The notes beneath the pieces were generated by a model. The model was not told the origin of the DNA. It ran no database searches and saw only the letters and a list, made by a program, of their open reading frames with translations. Positions 46,914-56,279 of a DNA stretch of 64,000 bases are shown in pieces. The stretch comes from JAEUQQ01 sp963697285 (GTDB taxonomy: Bacteria > Acidobacteriota > Vicinamibacteria > Vicinamibacterales > JAFNAJ01), in contig CAVONI010000012.1 of NCBI GenBank assembly GCA_963697285.1, positions 310,001-374,000 on the forward strand, read 5' to 3'. The position numbers were made by a program, and so were the translations under genes. Within the stretch, counting starts at the first letter, position 1, and each line of letters begins with the position of its first letter.

Positions 46914-47891
46914 ATGGGATTCACGGGCACGGGCAAGGTGTGGATGAACGGAAAGATGGTCGAGTGGGCCGACGCGCACATCCACGTCGCCTCGCACGTC
47001 ATCCACTACGGCAGCGGCGTCTTCGAGGGCATCCGTTGCTACGACACGCCCAGCGGCTCGGTCGTCTTCCGGCTCGACCCGCACATGCGACGCCTGTATG
47101 ACTCGGCCAAGATCTATCGCATGGAGTACGGCGTCGGGATCGAGGCGCTCACCGAGGCGGTGCTCGACACCGTGCGCGCCAACGCGCTCAAGGCCTGCTA
47201 CATCCGTCCGCTGATGTATCGCGGCTACGAGACGCTCGGCGTCAACCCGCTGCCCTGCCCGGTGGACGCCTGCATCATGGTGTGGGAATGGGGCGCCTAC
47301 CTCGGGACCGACGCGCAGGACAAGGGCGTGGACGTCTGCGTCAGTTCGTGGAACCGCTCGGCGCCGAACACGTTCCCGTCGCTGGCCAAGGCAACCGCGA
47401 ACTACGCGAACGCCGCCCTGGTGAAGATGGAAGCGACGCTCGATGGGTTCGCCGAGGGCATCGCCCTCGACACGCTCGGCTACGTCTCGGAAGGCAGCGG
47501 CCAGAACCTGTTCCTCGTGCGCGACAACGTGCTCTACACGCCTCCCGTCAGTGCGGCGATCCTCCCGGGCATCACCCGTGACTCGGTCACCGTCATCGCG
47601 CGCGAACTGGGCTACGAAGTGCGCGAATCGCTGATCCAGCGTGAAGCGCTGTACATCGCCGACGAAGCCTTCTTCGTCGGCACTGCCGTCGAAGTGACCC
47701 CGATCCGCAGCATCGATCACATCGCGATTGGCGCCGGCAAGCCGGGTCCGGTCGCGACAGCCATCCGGCAGCGGTTCTTCGAAATCATCAATGGAGTCGT
47801 GCCCGACACGCACGGCTGGCTCACCTACGTGGACGCGCCTGGTGGCGCGGCGGCGGCGGTGGCAACAGGAGCCGCTGCGACGCGCCGCTGA
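46914..47891 (+). CDS. ilvE: Branched-chain amino acid aminotransferase
   Basis: A 325-residue fold-type IV PLP enzyme from ATG 46914, preceded by GAGGAG. ASHVIHYGSGVFEGIRCYDTPSG and SLAKATANYANAALVKMEATLDGFAEGIALDTLGYVSEGSGQNLFLVRD carry the PLP Lys and the class signature. LPGITRDSVTVIARELGYEV and TAVEVTPIRSID follow as expected. It interconverts leucine, isoleucine and valine with their 2-oxo acids, so it could also feed the leucine-degradation operon at 1.5-6.8 kb. A short Ala-rich tail (AAAAVATGAAATRR) is unusual and of no known meaning. Confidence 0.94.
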   Translation: MGFTGTGKVWMNGKMVEWADAHIHVASHVIHYGSGVFEGIRCYDTPSGSVVFRLDPHMRRLYDSAKIYRMEYGVGIEALTEAVLDTVRANALKACYIRPLMYRGYETLGVNPLPCPVDACIMVWEWGAYLGTDAQDKGVDVCVSSWNRSAPNTFPSLAKATANYANAALVKMEATLDGFAEGIALDTLGYVSEGSGQNLFLVRDNVLYTPPVSAAILPGITRDSVTVIARELGYEVRESLIQREALYIADEAFFVGTAVEVTPIRSIDHIAIGAGKPGPVATAIRQRFFEIINGVVPDTHGWLTYVDAPGGAAAAVATGAAATRR

Positions 47892-47927
47892 CCCGCGCGC
47901 CGGGCGTGGCCCCGACGGAGCGCCCAC

Positions 47928-49079
47928 ATGCACATCAACGAGCTGTTGCGCAGCGCCATGGAGCGTCGCGCGTCGGACTTGCACTTGAAGGCCGGCAGCT
48001 ACCCGATGATGCGGGTCGATGGCATCCTTGCCGTCGCCAGCGAGGACAAGCGCCTCGAACGCGAAGACACCGAGGCGATTGCGGCGATGATCATGCCGGC
48101 GCCGCAGTTCGAGCGCTTCAAGCAGCTCAGCGAGCTCGACCTGGCCTACAGCGTGCCCGGGCTGGGACGCTTCCGCTGCAACGTCTACCACCAGCGTGGC
48201 ACGGTCGGCCTGGTCTTCCGCATCATTCCGACCACCGTCCCGAGCATCGACGCACTCGGCCTGCCGTCGGTGCTCAAGCACATTGCCGACGAGGAACGCG
48301 GCCTGGTGCTGGTGACCGGCACCACGGGGTCGGGCAAGAGCACGTCGCTCGCCGCGATGATCGACCACATCAACCACACGCGGTCGTCGCACGTCATGAC
48401 GGTCGAGGATCCGATCGAGTACCTGCACCGCGACGCGATGTCGCTCGTAAACCAGCGCGAGGTGTCGGTTGACACCCCCTCGTTTGCGCACGCCCTGCGC
48501 AGTGCGCTGCGGCAGGATCCCGACGTCATCCTCGTCGGCGAGATGCGTGACCTCGAAACGGTGGAAACGGCGCTGCTGGCCGCCGAAACAGGCCACCTGG
48601 TGTTCTCGACGCTGCACACCCTCGACGCGCCCGAGAGCATCAACCGCATCATCGCGGTCTTCCCGCCGCACCAGCAGCGCCAGGTGCGCATCCAGCTCGC
48701 GTCGGTGCTGCGGGCGGTCATCTCGCAGCGCCTGATGCCCCGCAGCGGTGGCGTCGGCCGCTGCGCGGCCGTCGAGGTGATGATCGCCACGCCCTTCTTG
48801 CGCGACTGCATCGTCGACAAGGACAAGACCCACCTGATCCATGGCGCGATCTCGGCCGGCACCTCGCAATACGGCATGCAGACCTTCGACCAGTCGATCT
48901 TCAGCCTCTACGAACGGGGCCTCGTGTCGTTCGACGACGCGATGCGCTATGCCTCGAACAAGGACGAGTTCAGGTTGAAGGTGCAGGGCATCACCACCAC
49001 CTCGGAGTCGGCGCGCGATTCGATGATGCGGGCGTCGGAAGGCTCCGAGGACACCGAGATCACGCGCTTCAGCCGCTAG
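47928..49079 (+). CDS. pilT: Type IV pilus retraction ATPase PilT
   Basis: A 383-residue secretion ATPase. It begins MHINELLRSAMERRASDLHLKAGSYPMMRVDG, the PilT N-terminal PAS-like domain. The nucleotide site includes Walker A GTTGSGKST (near 132), the Asp box MTVEDPIEYLH, Walker B VILVGEMRDLETVE and the His box HLVFSTLHT. The family's AIRNLIRE-type C-terminal motif is not obvious. PilT depolymerises pilin for twitching motility and DNA uptake. No other pilus gene is adjacent. Confidence 0.94.
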   Translation: MHINELLRSAMERRASDLHLKAGSYPMMRVDGILAVASEDKRLEREDTEAIAAMIMPAPQFERFKQLSELDLAYSVPGLGRFRCNVYHQRGTVGLVFRIIPTTVPSIDALGLPSVLKHIADEERGLVLVTGTTGSGKSTSLAAMIDHINHTRSSHVMTVEDPIEYLHRDAMSLVNQREVSVDTPSFAHALRSALRQDPDVILVGEMRDLETVETALLAAETGHLVFSTLHTLDAPESINRIIAVFPPHQQRQVRIQLASVLRAVISQRLMPRSGGVGRCAAVEVMIATPFLRDCIVDKDKTHLIHGAISAGTSQYGMQTFDQSIFSLYERGLVSFDDAMRYASNKDEFRLKVQGITTTSESARDSMMRASEGSEDTEITRFSR

Positions 49080-49099
49080 GGACTGGACGCCGCGCCCCC

Positions 49100-49609
49100 A
49101 TGTCGTTCTCCCGCCGGCCCCGGACGCAGGCTCCGACAGACCCGCCTGCTGATCCGTACACGCTCGCCTTGCTCTGGCTGGGGAGGCGCGAACTCACCGA
49201 GCGGCAGATTCGGCAACGCTTGGCGCGACTCGGCACTGGCCCCGACCAGGTCGACTCGACCATCGAGCGCCTGCGTGCGACCCGGGCCCTCGACGATGCA
49301 CGGGTGGCAAGCGCCTATGCACGTACGGCCGCGCAGGTGAAGGGGCGCGGACGCAACCGCATCGCGCGCGAACTCTCGGCCCTCGGCGTTGGCGATGCGC
49401 TGGTCAAGACGACCCTCGACGCCGTGCCGCCCGACGAGGAGCGCGAGCGCCTCGAGCGCGCGCTGCAGCGCAAGGCCCGCAGCGCAGACCTCGACGATCC
49501 AGCGCAGCAGCGCAAGGTCATTGCCGCGCTCATGCGCCAGGGCTTCGACTTCGAGGGCATCCGCGCCGCGCTCCGGCGTCGCGGACGCGCCGACGACATC
49601 GACGAGTAG
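49100..49609 (+). CDS. recX: Regulatory protein RecX
   Basis: A 169-residue, mostly helical protein built of three-helix RecX repeats: ALLWLGRRELTERQIRQRLARLG, then TIERLRATRALDDARVASAYARTAAQVKGRGRNRIARELSALGV, then VIAALMRQGFDFEGIRAALRRRG. RecX binds RecA filaments and limits recombination. recA is not next to it here. The length and spacing are normal for the family. It may be transcribed with pilT, whose stop lies 20 bases upstream. Confidence 0.88.
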   Translation: MSFSRRPRTQAPTDPPADPYTLALLWLGRRELTERQIRQRLARLGTGPDQVDSTIERLRATRALDDARVASAYARTAAQVKGRGRNRIARELSALGVGDALVKTTLDAVPPDEERERLERALQRKARSADLDDPAQQRKVIAALMRQGFDFEGIRAALRRRGRADDIDE

Positions 49610-49642
49610 CTCAGGCATGACCAGGGAAACGGCAGGACGACC

Positions 49643-50632
49643 GTGAGGACCATCCGCTGGGGGATCATCGGCTGCGGCGACGTCACCGAGGTCAAGAGCG
49701 GCCCCGCGTTCCGCAAGGTCGCGAACTCCGCCCTCGTCGCCGTCATGCGACGCGATGGTGAACGCGCGCGCGACTATGCGCGGCGTCATGGCGTGGCCAG
49801 GTGGTACGACGATGCCGATGCCCTGATCCAGGACCCCGAGGTCGACGCCGTCTACGTGGCCACGCCGCCGTACGCCCACAAGGCATACGTCCTGGCGTGC
49901 GCGGCGGCCGGGAAGCCGGTCTACGTCGAGAAGCCCATGGCACTCGACGCGGCCGAGTGCGTCGCGATGATCGAGGCCTGCCGCACGGCGGGCGTGGCGC
50001 TGTTCACGGCCTACTACCGCCGGGCGTTGCCGCGATTCGTGAAGATCAAGGCCCTGCTCGACGAGGGTGCGATTGGCGCCGTGCGAGCCGTCACCACCGT
50101 GCTCGCGCACGACTACGTGCCGCCAGCCGGAGGTCTCCCGTGGAGGGTCGATCCGCGCCTCGCGGGCGGTGGCCTCTTCGTCGACCTCGCCCCGCACACC
50201 CTCGACTTTCTCGACCACGCGCTGGGGCCCATCGCCAGCGTCACCGGCGATGCTGCCAACCAGGGCGGGTACTACCCAGCAGAAGACGTCGTCTCGATGC
50301 GATTCACGACGGCCTCGGGGGCGCACGGAGTCGGCCTGTGGGCCTTCAGTGTCGCCGCTCCGATCGACCGCACCGAGGTGTTCGGCAGCCGGGGCCGGCT
50401 GACCTTCTCGACCTTCGGCGACGAACCCGTGGTCCTCGAGACGGCCCGTGGGACCGAGACGTTCGCCATCGCCCGGCCGGAACACGTGCAGCAGCCGCTG
50501 ATCCAGACCATCGTGGATGAACTGAACGGGCACGGGACCTGCCCGAGCACCGGCGAGACCGCCCTGCGCACGACCCTGGTCACCGACGAGGCCCTGCGGG
50601 CGTACTACGCGGCTCGCTCCGACGCGCCGTAG
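49643..50632 (+). CDS. Gfo/Idh/MocA family oxidoreductase
   Basis: A 329-residue NAD(P)-dependent oxidoreductase from GTG 49643. The Rossmann nucleotide site is WGIIGCGDVTEVKSGPAF; the conserved EKP motif is in PVYVEKPMALDAAEC, where the Lys helps catalysis. The C-terminal beta-sheet domain includes GGLFVDLAPHTLDFLDHALG, with the catalytic-region His. Family members oxidise or reduce sugars, inositols, bilins or similar alcohols, and the substrate here cannot be assigned. It lies between recX and alaS with no clear functional link. Confidence 0.88.
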   Translation: MRTIRWGIIGCGDVTEVKSGPAFRKVANSALVAVMRRDGERARDYARRHGVARWYDDADALIQDPEVDAVYVATPPYAHKAYVLACAAAGKPVYVEKPMALDAAECVAMIEACRTAGVALFTAYYRRALPRFVKIKALLDEGAIGAVRAVTTVLAHDYVPPAGGLPWRVDPRLAGGGLFVDLAPHTLDFLDHALGPIASVTGDAANQGGYYPAEDVVSMRFTTASGAHGVGLWAFSVAAPIDRTEVFGSRGRLTFSTFGDEPVVLETARGTETFAIARPEHVQQPLIQTIVDELNGHGTCPSTGETALRTTLVTDEALRAYYAARSDAP

Positions 50633-50673
50633 CCCGCGGGGCCCGAGGTCGCGCGCGCAGGCGGTTCATCCCT

Positions 50674-50679
50674 TACAAT
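50674..50679 (+). promoter_or_regulatory. Probable -10 box of alaS
   Basis: TACAAT ends eight bases before ATG 50688, so a leaderless or nearly leaderless message is likely. It also excludes the in-frame start at 50679. Confidence 0.45.
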
Positions 50680-50687
50680 TGGCGGCT

Positions 50688-53313
50688 ATGCACTCGCGCG
50701 ACATTCGCTCAGGCTTCCTCAACTTCTTCGCCGAACGGCAGCACCGGATCGTGTCGAGTTCGTCGCTCGTGCCGACCGACGACCCGACGCTCCTGTTCAC
50801 CAACGCGGGGATGAACCAGTTCAAGGACGTCTTCCTCGGCAAGGAAACGCGCGACTACACGCGGGCCACGACCTCGCAGAAATGCATGCGTGTCAGCGGC
50901 AAGCACAACGACCTCGACAACGTCGGGCCCTCGTTGCGGCACCACACGTTCTTCGAAATGCTCGGCAATTTCAGCTTCGGCGACTACTTCAAGGCAGACG
51001 CGATCGAGTTCGCCTGGCGGCTCATCACCGAGGTGTGGCACCTGCCGCCCGACAAGCTCATCGCGTCGATCTTCAGGGGCGACGCCGACGTGCCGCGTGA
51101 CACGGAAGCCTACGACCTCTGGCGCCGCTACCTGCCTGCCGAACGCATCGTCGAATACGGCGCCGACGACAACTTCTGGCAGATGGGCGAAGTCGGGCCC
51201 TGCGGGCGGTGCTCGGAGATCTACTACCAGCGCGCCGATGGCGAGATCGAGATCTGGAACAACGTCTTCATGGAGTTCGAGAAGCAGCCGGGGGGCGTGC
51301 TCGTGCCGCTGCCGGCGCCCTCGATCGACACGGGGATGGGCCTGGAGCGCATCACGGCCGTCATCCAGCAGAAGAGCTCGAACTACGACACCGACCTGTT
51401 CCAGCCCATCCTCGCCGAAATCGGCCGGTTGACGCACCATACCTACGGCGCGGGCGACGCGGCCGACGTGTCGATGCGCGTGGTGGCCGACCACATCCGC
51501 GCGATGACGTTCCTCATCGGCGACGGGGTGATGCCGTCGAACGAGTGGCGCGGGTACGTGTTGCGCAAGATCATGCGGCGCGCCATGCGGCACGGGAAGA
51601 AGCTCGGGGCGACCGAGCCGTTCCTGCACCAACTCGTCGATGTCCTCGTGCGCGAGATGAGCGAGGCGTATCCCGACCTGCGCACCAATCGCGACGCCAT
51701 CGCCGACGTCGTCAGGAATGAAGAGGACCGCTTCGACACCGTCTTGTCGAGGGGCCTGCCGAAGATCGAGGACGCGCTCGACCGCGCCGCGGCCGCGATC
51801 GCGGGTCGTTGCCGGCGAGGACGCGTTCAAGCTCTACGACTCGTTCGGCGTGCCGCTCGACTTCATCGAGGACCTCGCCAGCGAGCGCGGGATGACGCGT
51901 CGACCGCGAGGCCTACGAGCGTGCAATGGACGGCCAGCGCGAGAAGGCGCGCTCGGCGAGCGCGTTCGAGATGAAGCGAGGCGAGCGCTTCACCTATGCG
52001 TCGGCCGCCGAAGAAGCGCGGGTGCTCGGCATGGGTGACCGCTTCGAGGGCTACACCGCCACGTCGGTCGCTGACGCGGTCGTCGAGGCCCTGTTCGACG
52101 CCGGGCGCGTGCAGGTCACGTCGCTCGACGCCGGCGTCACGGGGTTCGTCGTGCTGTCGTCGACGCCGTTCTACGTCGAGTCTGGCGGTCAGGTCTCCGA
52201 CGAAGGCACCATCATCGGGACGATGGCGTCGGCGACGGTGACGGGGATGACGCGCCTGACGACGGGCGGCGTGCGCGCGCATGTGGTCAGCAGTCACCGA
52301 GGGTTCGCTCGAGGCTGGCGCGCGCGTCTTGGCCACCGTCGATGCGGTGCGACGTGATGCCATCCGACGAAACCACACCGCCACGCACCTGCTGCACGCG
52401 GCGTTGCGCAAGACCCTCGGCCCGCACGTCAAGCAGGCCGGCTCGCTGGTGGCGCCAGACCGGCTGCGGTTCGACTTCACGCATGCGGCGGCCATCTCGC
52501 GCGACGACCTCGCGGCGATCGAACGGCTGGTGACCGGGGAAATCATCCGCAACGAGCCGGTGACGACCGAGATCAAGCCCACTGCCGAGGCGATGGCCGC
52601 GGGTGCGATGGCGCTGTTCGGCGAGAAGTACGGCGACGCGGTGCGCGTGGTGTCGGTGCCGGGCTTCAGCATGGAACTGTGCGGTGGAACGCATTGCCGC
52701 GCAACAGGCGATATCGGACTCTTCACGATCGTCGCCGAGGGTGGGGTGGCTGCCGGCGTGCGACGCATCGAGGCGTTCACCGGGCACGGCGCCTGGGAAC
52801 ACCAGCACGGTCGCAGCATCGCGTTCGACGCCGTCCTGACGTCGCTCAACGCGCAGCCCGAGACGGCGCTGGCCGGCATCGAGAAACTGCAGCACGAGGT
52901 CAGGCGCCTGACGCGTGAAGTGAGCGAGTTCGAAGGTGAAGGCTGCGATCGGAGGCGGCACGTCGACCGATGACACTTTCGTCATCGGCGCGACGAAAGT
53001 GATTGCGCGACGGGTCAGCGGGCTCGACAAGGCGGCGCTCCGCGGCCTGTCGGATTCGTTGCGCGACCAGGTCGGGTCGGGCGTGGTGGTCATCGCCAAC
53101 GAGACCGACGGCAAGGTCGCCCTGCTGGTCTCGGTGAGCAAGGACCTCACGTCAAAGGTGCAGGCTGGCGCCGTCGTGCGCGAGATCGCGCCCATTGTCG
53201 GCGGTGGCGGCGGCGGACGCCCCGACTTCGCCGAGGCCGGGGGCAAGGATCCCTCGAAGATCGACGCGGCGCTGGCCGAGAGCCGCGTCCTCCTCACACG
53301 CCTGCTGTCGTAG
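50688..53313 (+). CDS. alaS: Alanyl-tRNA synthetase, four frameshifts
   Basis: Class II synthetase of about 874 residues once joined. The catalytic domain is intact: RSGFLNFFAERQHRIVSSSSLVPTDDPTLLFTNAGMNQFKDVFLG, then HHTFFEMLGNFSFGDYFK. The editing domain has HTATHLLHAALRKTLG (HxxxH zinc ligands) and CGGTHCRATGDIG, and the C-terminal DHHA1 domain ends GGGGGRPDFAEAGG. Breaks fall near 51800, 51898 (surplus C in ACG-c-GTC), 52294 (surplus A in AGC-a-GTC) and 52938. Conservation resumes in the next frame every time. As the gene is essential, I read them as sequence errors. Confidence 0.94.
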
Positions 53314-53429
53314 CCCGCGACTCACCCTCCGCTCGATCGCAGGTCGATTGCACCGGCGTAGGCATCGGTCTTGCCTCTGGCCCGTGGGTGCCAGAGCGCC
53401 AGACCATCGCCTCGCCGCGCCAATCGACG

Positions 53430-54264
53430 ATGAACCAGACACTTCTCCGCGTGTTCATCGTGCTCGCGTGCGTGTGGGCGACAACGTCGGTTGCCACCGC
53501 GCAAATCTACGTGTCGCGCGATGCCAACGGCACTGTCGTGCTCTCTGACCGGCCGCTCGACGGCGCGGCACGGACGTATGCCGTGCCGAAGGCGATCGGC
53601 GTGCGAACGACCCGCGCGGTGGCGTCGGCGCGGCCCCGCGCTTCGACGACATCATCTCGGCTCACGCCTCGACGCAACAGCATCCGTCCAGACCTCGTGC
53701 GGGCGGTCATTGCGGTCGAGTCGGGCTTCAATCCGCGCGCGCGCTCACCGAAGGGAGCGATGGGATTGATGCAGTTGATGCCGGCCACGGCGCGCGACCT
53801 TGGTGTCACGCGGCCGTACGATCCGGAAGAGAACATCCGCGGCGGCGTCGCCTACCTGCGCACGCTGCTCGACCGGTACGGCGAGAACGAGGAACTCGCC
53901 CTTGCGGCGTACAACGCCGGTCCGGGCGCCGTCGACAAGTACGGCCAGGCCGTGCCGCCGTACCGCGAGACGCGTGACTACGTGAAGAAGGATCAAGGAT
54001 CGCACCGCGCTCAGCGTGCAGGCACGCGCGACGACCCCGCGCATCTACCGCGTGTTCGAGGTCATCGACGGCCGCGAGGTGATGCGGTACACGAACGTGC
54101 GCCCCACCGACGACACGCCCTACGACCTCCTCGCCAGCACAGCGCTGACCGTCCGGTTTTCCGACACATCAAGACCGTCTGCCGCGCGGAACCTCCGCCA
54201 GACCGGGAATTGGGGTCAGACACCAATTCGCGCACATCAGCTGCTTGCAGGCCTGAATCCTTGA
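53430..54264 (+). CDS. Lytic transglycosylase (SLT family) with DUF4124-like N terminus, frameshifted
   Basis: Signal peptide (LLRVFIVLACVWATTSVATA) then a DUF4124-like segment (QIYVSRDANGTVVLSDRPL). The SLT catalytic domain has the Glu in AVIAVESGFNPRARSPKGAMGLMQLMPATARDLGV, then GGVAYLRTLLDRYGENEELALAAYNAGPGAVDKYG. Between 53637 and about 53685 the better protein (FDDIISAHAST) lies one frame away, which implies two compensating shifts. A surplus G near 53995 shifts the frame again; YRVFEVIDGREVMRYTNV follows to the stop at 54264. It would cleave peptidoglycan in the periplasm. The final codons run through a REP-like palindrome. Confidence 0.85.
54207..54229. repeat. REP-like palindromic element, copy 2
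   Basis: GAATTGGGGTC, one base, then GACACCAATTC: inverted arms with one mismatch. It lies inside the 3' end of the transglycosylase gene and encodes part of its tail (GNWGQTPIR). Confidence 0.8.
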
Positions 54265-54280
54265 ATCGCCGCTCGAAAAG

Positions 54281-54307
54281 CCGAATTGGGGTCAGTCCCC
54301 AATTCGG
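54281..54307. repeat. REP-like palindromic element, copy 3
   Basis: CCGAATTGGGG, loop TCAGT, CCCCAATTCGG: an 11-bp perfect inverted repeat. It contains the stop codon and last codons of the minus-strand TerB-like gene and, with copy 2, lies at the meeting point of two converging genes. Confidence 0.85.
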
Positions 54308-54834
54308 GTGGCACGGGCGGGGGGACGGGCGACCGACAGGTGATCGCGGACGGCGAGGCGGGCGCGGATGAACTCCTCGTGCGTGATGCCGAGTTCCTGC
54401 GTGATGCGGCGGATCTCGTTGTCTTCAGCCAGGCTCACGGTCGCATCGGCGGCGGCAACCGCAAACAGGCAGCGCAGGAGCCCGAGTTTCTGGTCATCGG
54501 TCGCGATGGCGGCAAACTCGCGCGCGACGCGGAAGTCCTCGGTCCCGCGCTCGGTGCGGCTCAGCGCCTGGGCCAGGTCGACGACAACCGTCGATTCTCC
54601 GGCCTCCACCCCCCCCTCGCGCGACACGAGCGCACGCATCGCGCCCACCTCGGTCTCGCTCAGCTCGTTATCGATGTGCGCGACCCGGCCGAGCAGGTAG
54701 GCAAAGGCCCCCAGGTAGCGGGCGTGCTCCGGAGGGACGCCAGCGAGCAGGCCCGCGATACGCTGCACCACCTCGGTCGCATCCGAGGACGCCGGGTCGT
54801 GCGAGCCGGTCACCAGCCAGTCGAACCATCCCAT
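54292..54834 (-). CDS. TerB-like protein
   Basis: A 180-residue, mainly helical protein. LGAFAYLLGRVAHIDNELSETEVGAMRALV and LLRCLFAVAAADATVSLAEDNEIRRITQELGITHEEFIRARLAVRD match the two helical halves of the TerB/DUF533-type fold, each with an acidic D-x-x-x-S-x-x-E pattern proposed to bind metal. TerB-like proteins occur in tellurite-resistance and in unrelated stress settings; no other ter gene is here, so no resistance should be inferred. The last residues (ATRIGD) are encoded by the palindromic element at 54281-54307. Confidence 0.75.
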   Translation of the reverse strand: MGWFDWLVTGSHDPASSDATEVVQRIAGLLAGVPPEHARYLGAFAYLLGRVAHIDNELSETEVGAMRALVSREGGVEAGESTVVVDLAQALSRTERGTEDFRVAREFAAIATDDQKLGLLRCLFAVAAADATVSLAEDNEIRRITQELGITHEEFIRARLAVRDHLSVARPPARATRIGD

Positions 54835-54841
54835 CGGTCGG

Positions 54842-55198
54842 CTACCGCCTGACGGTCTTGCCGTCGGGCAGGATCATCGCCAGCACCCACGACACGACCC
54901 CGACCACCAGCGCGCCCAGGATGGCCGCGACGAGCCCATCGACGCTGAATCCAGGGACGATTGCCGCTGCAAGGCCGAAGGCAATCCCGTTGACCACGAA
55001 GTAGAAGAGGCCCAGGGTGAGGAGCGTAATCGGCAACGAGAGGATGTGCAGGATGGGCCGCACGATCGCGTTGACCACGCCCAGCGCCAGCGCCGCGACG
55101 AGAAGGGCCGTCGTCGACGACACGGTCACGCCGTCCACGACGCGCGTGGTCACCCAGAGTGCCACGGCCGTAATCACCAGGTGAATCAGGAACGACAT
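54842..55198 (-). CDS. Four-helix membrane protein (phage-holin-4 superfamily)
   Basis: A 118-residue protein from ATG 55198 with four hydrophobic helices: SFLIHLVITAVALWV, ALLVAALALGVVNAIVRPILHIL, LLTLGLFYFVVNGIAFGLAA and LVAAILGALVVGVVSWVLAMIL. The NAIVRPIL-x-LSLPIT-x-LTLGLF-x-x-x-N pattern is the hallmark of this family, usually called phage holin 4 although most members are ordinary bacterial membrane proteins. Its function is not known. It is seven bases upstream of the TerB-like gene on the same strand and divergent from the S4 gene. Confidence 0.82.
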   Translation of the reverse strand: MSFLIHLVITAVALWVTTRVVDGVTVSSTTALLVAALALGVVNAIVRPILHILSLPITLLTLGLFYFVVNGIAFGLAAAIVPGFSVDGLVAAILGALVVGVVSWVLAMILPDGKTVRR

Positions 55199-55302
55199 TG
55201 CAGCCTCCAGCGGGGCCTGGCGCAGCTGGCGAGACGACATCCGCCGATCAGCCGGGCACACCATCAGACTACTCCACCTCGCCGCTGTGGAAGAATGAAG
55301 GG

Positions 55303-55707
55303 ATGCCGCCTCCTGCGTCCCCTCCGCTCCGCGTCCGCCTCGACATCTGGCTCGACGTGGCCTGTCTCTTCAGGACCCGGACCGAGGCCCAGACGGCGTG
55401 CCGCATGGGACGCGTGGAGGTCAACGGCCAGCCGGCCAAGCCGCACCGCGAGCTGAAGACAGGCGAACTCATCGATATCACCCGCCCGCCGGGCCGCCAC
55501 CAGCGCCTGATCGTGAAGGGCCTGGCCGAGGTGCACCTGCCGAAGGCCGACGCGCGGCTGCTCTACGAGGACATCACCCCGCCGCCGACGCCCGAGGAAC
55601 AGGCCCTGCGCGAGATGCTCCGCCTGGCGAAGCCGACCCGCGTCGAGCTGGGTACCCCGAACCGTGACCAGCGACGGACGCTGAGGCGCCTGAAAGAGCA
55701 GGGTTGA
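55303..55707 (+). CDS. S4-domain RNA-binding protein (Hsp15-like)
   Basis: A 134-residue protein from ATG 55303. The S4 domain is RLDIWLDVACLFRTRTEAQTACRMGRVEVNGQPAKPHRELKTGELIDI, followed by a charged helix (TPEEQALREMLRLAKPTRVELGTPNRDQRRTLRRLKEQ). The layout resembles the HslR/Hsp15 heat-shock protein, which binds stalled 50S subunits carrying nascent chains. The RLDxWL-x-x-A-x-x-F-x-x-R-T-x-A start is typical. An upstream start at 55198 would run over the divergent gene's leader and is not conserved. A role in ribosome recycling is inference. Confidence 0.85.
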   Translation: MPPPASPPLRVRLDIWLDVACLFRTRTEAQTACRMGRVEVNGQPAKPHRELKTGELIDITRPPGRHQRLIVKGLAEVHLPKADARLLYEDITPPPTPEEQALREMLRLAKPTRVELGTPNRDQRRTLRRLKEQG

Positions 55708-55729
55708 GCTGTCACGCTCACCTCCCCAC

Positions 55730-55759
55730 TTGCCTCACGTGCCGGTGGCCCGCTATACT
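55730..55759 (+). promoter_or_regulatory. Probable rpsT promoter
   Basis: TTGCCT at 55730-55735 and TATACT at 55754-55759 are separated by 18 bases, close to a sigma-70 promoter. The leader before the rpsT start at 55840 would be about 75 bases, long enough for regulation by S20, though I see no clear structure. Confidence 0.5.
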
Positions 55760-55839
55760 TTCGTGTTTGCGAAGCGGTCCGGACGCCCTGCAAGGGGTAG
55801 CGGCGACACCAGGACCGACGTTCGAAGAGGAAATGTTCC

Positions 55840-56103
55840 GTGGCGAATCACAGCTCGGCGCTCAAGGCGCACCGGCAGAGCGAACAGCGTCGTCTGCAAA
55901 ACAAGCATTACAAGACCCGTCTGCGCACGGCGCTCAAGAACCTGCGCGCGACGATTGCCGAGGGTGACAAGACGGCCGCCGCCGAGGCGCTGCCGTCGAC
56001 GTACTCGCTGATCGACAAGCTGGTCGGCAAGGGCATCATCCACGACAACGCGGCAGGTCGCTACAAGTCGCGCCTGACCAAGCAGATTTCCGCCATTTCG
56101 TAG
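55840..56103 (+). CDS. rpsT: 30S ribosomal protein S20
   Basis: An 87-residue basic helical protein: ANHSSALKAHRQSEQRRLQNKHYKTRLRTALKNLRATI, then LIDKLVGKGIIHDNAAGRYKSRLTKQI. Both halves match S20, which binds 16S rRNA early in 30S assembly. The start is GTG 55840 with a GAAGAGGAA ribosome site upstream; S20 often uses rare start codons and this is linked to its self-regulation in known systems. A GC-rich hairpin follows the stop. Confidence 0.95.
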   Translation: MANHSSALKAHRQSEQRRLQNKHYKTRLRTALKNLRATIAEGDKTAAAEALPSTYSLIDKLVGKGIIHDNAAGRYKSRLTKQISAIS

Positions 56104-56112
56104 CCCCGTCCC

Positions 56113-56132
56113 GGGGGCGCTTCGTCGCCCCC
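56113..56132 (+). terminator. GC-rich hairpin after rpsT
   Basis: GGGGGCG (56113-56119) and CGCCCCC (56126-56132) enclose the loop CTTCGT, nine bases after the stop at 56103. There is no T-run. Confidence 0.6.
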
Positions 56133-56279
56133 GCGGCCGGCCGCGCGTGGGAGGGCCTCCCGCCCGCGGCCTCGGCTCCTGCGGGCGTGATGCTTCCCCA
56201 CCTCCTGCCGCCCAGCCACGTCGCCAGTCAAACACTGCGGTAGTTCGGGCCCGCCGACTCGCCACGCCCGCAGCGCCTG

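Noticed and set aside
54292..54834. Tellurite resistance from the TerB-like protein.
   Set aside because: No terC, terD or other ter genes are near; the fold alone does not show resistance.
54842..55198. A prophage remnant based on the holin-like protein.
   Set aside because: This four-helix family is mostly chromosomal and not phage-derived, and no phage genes are close by.
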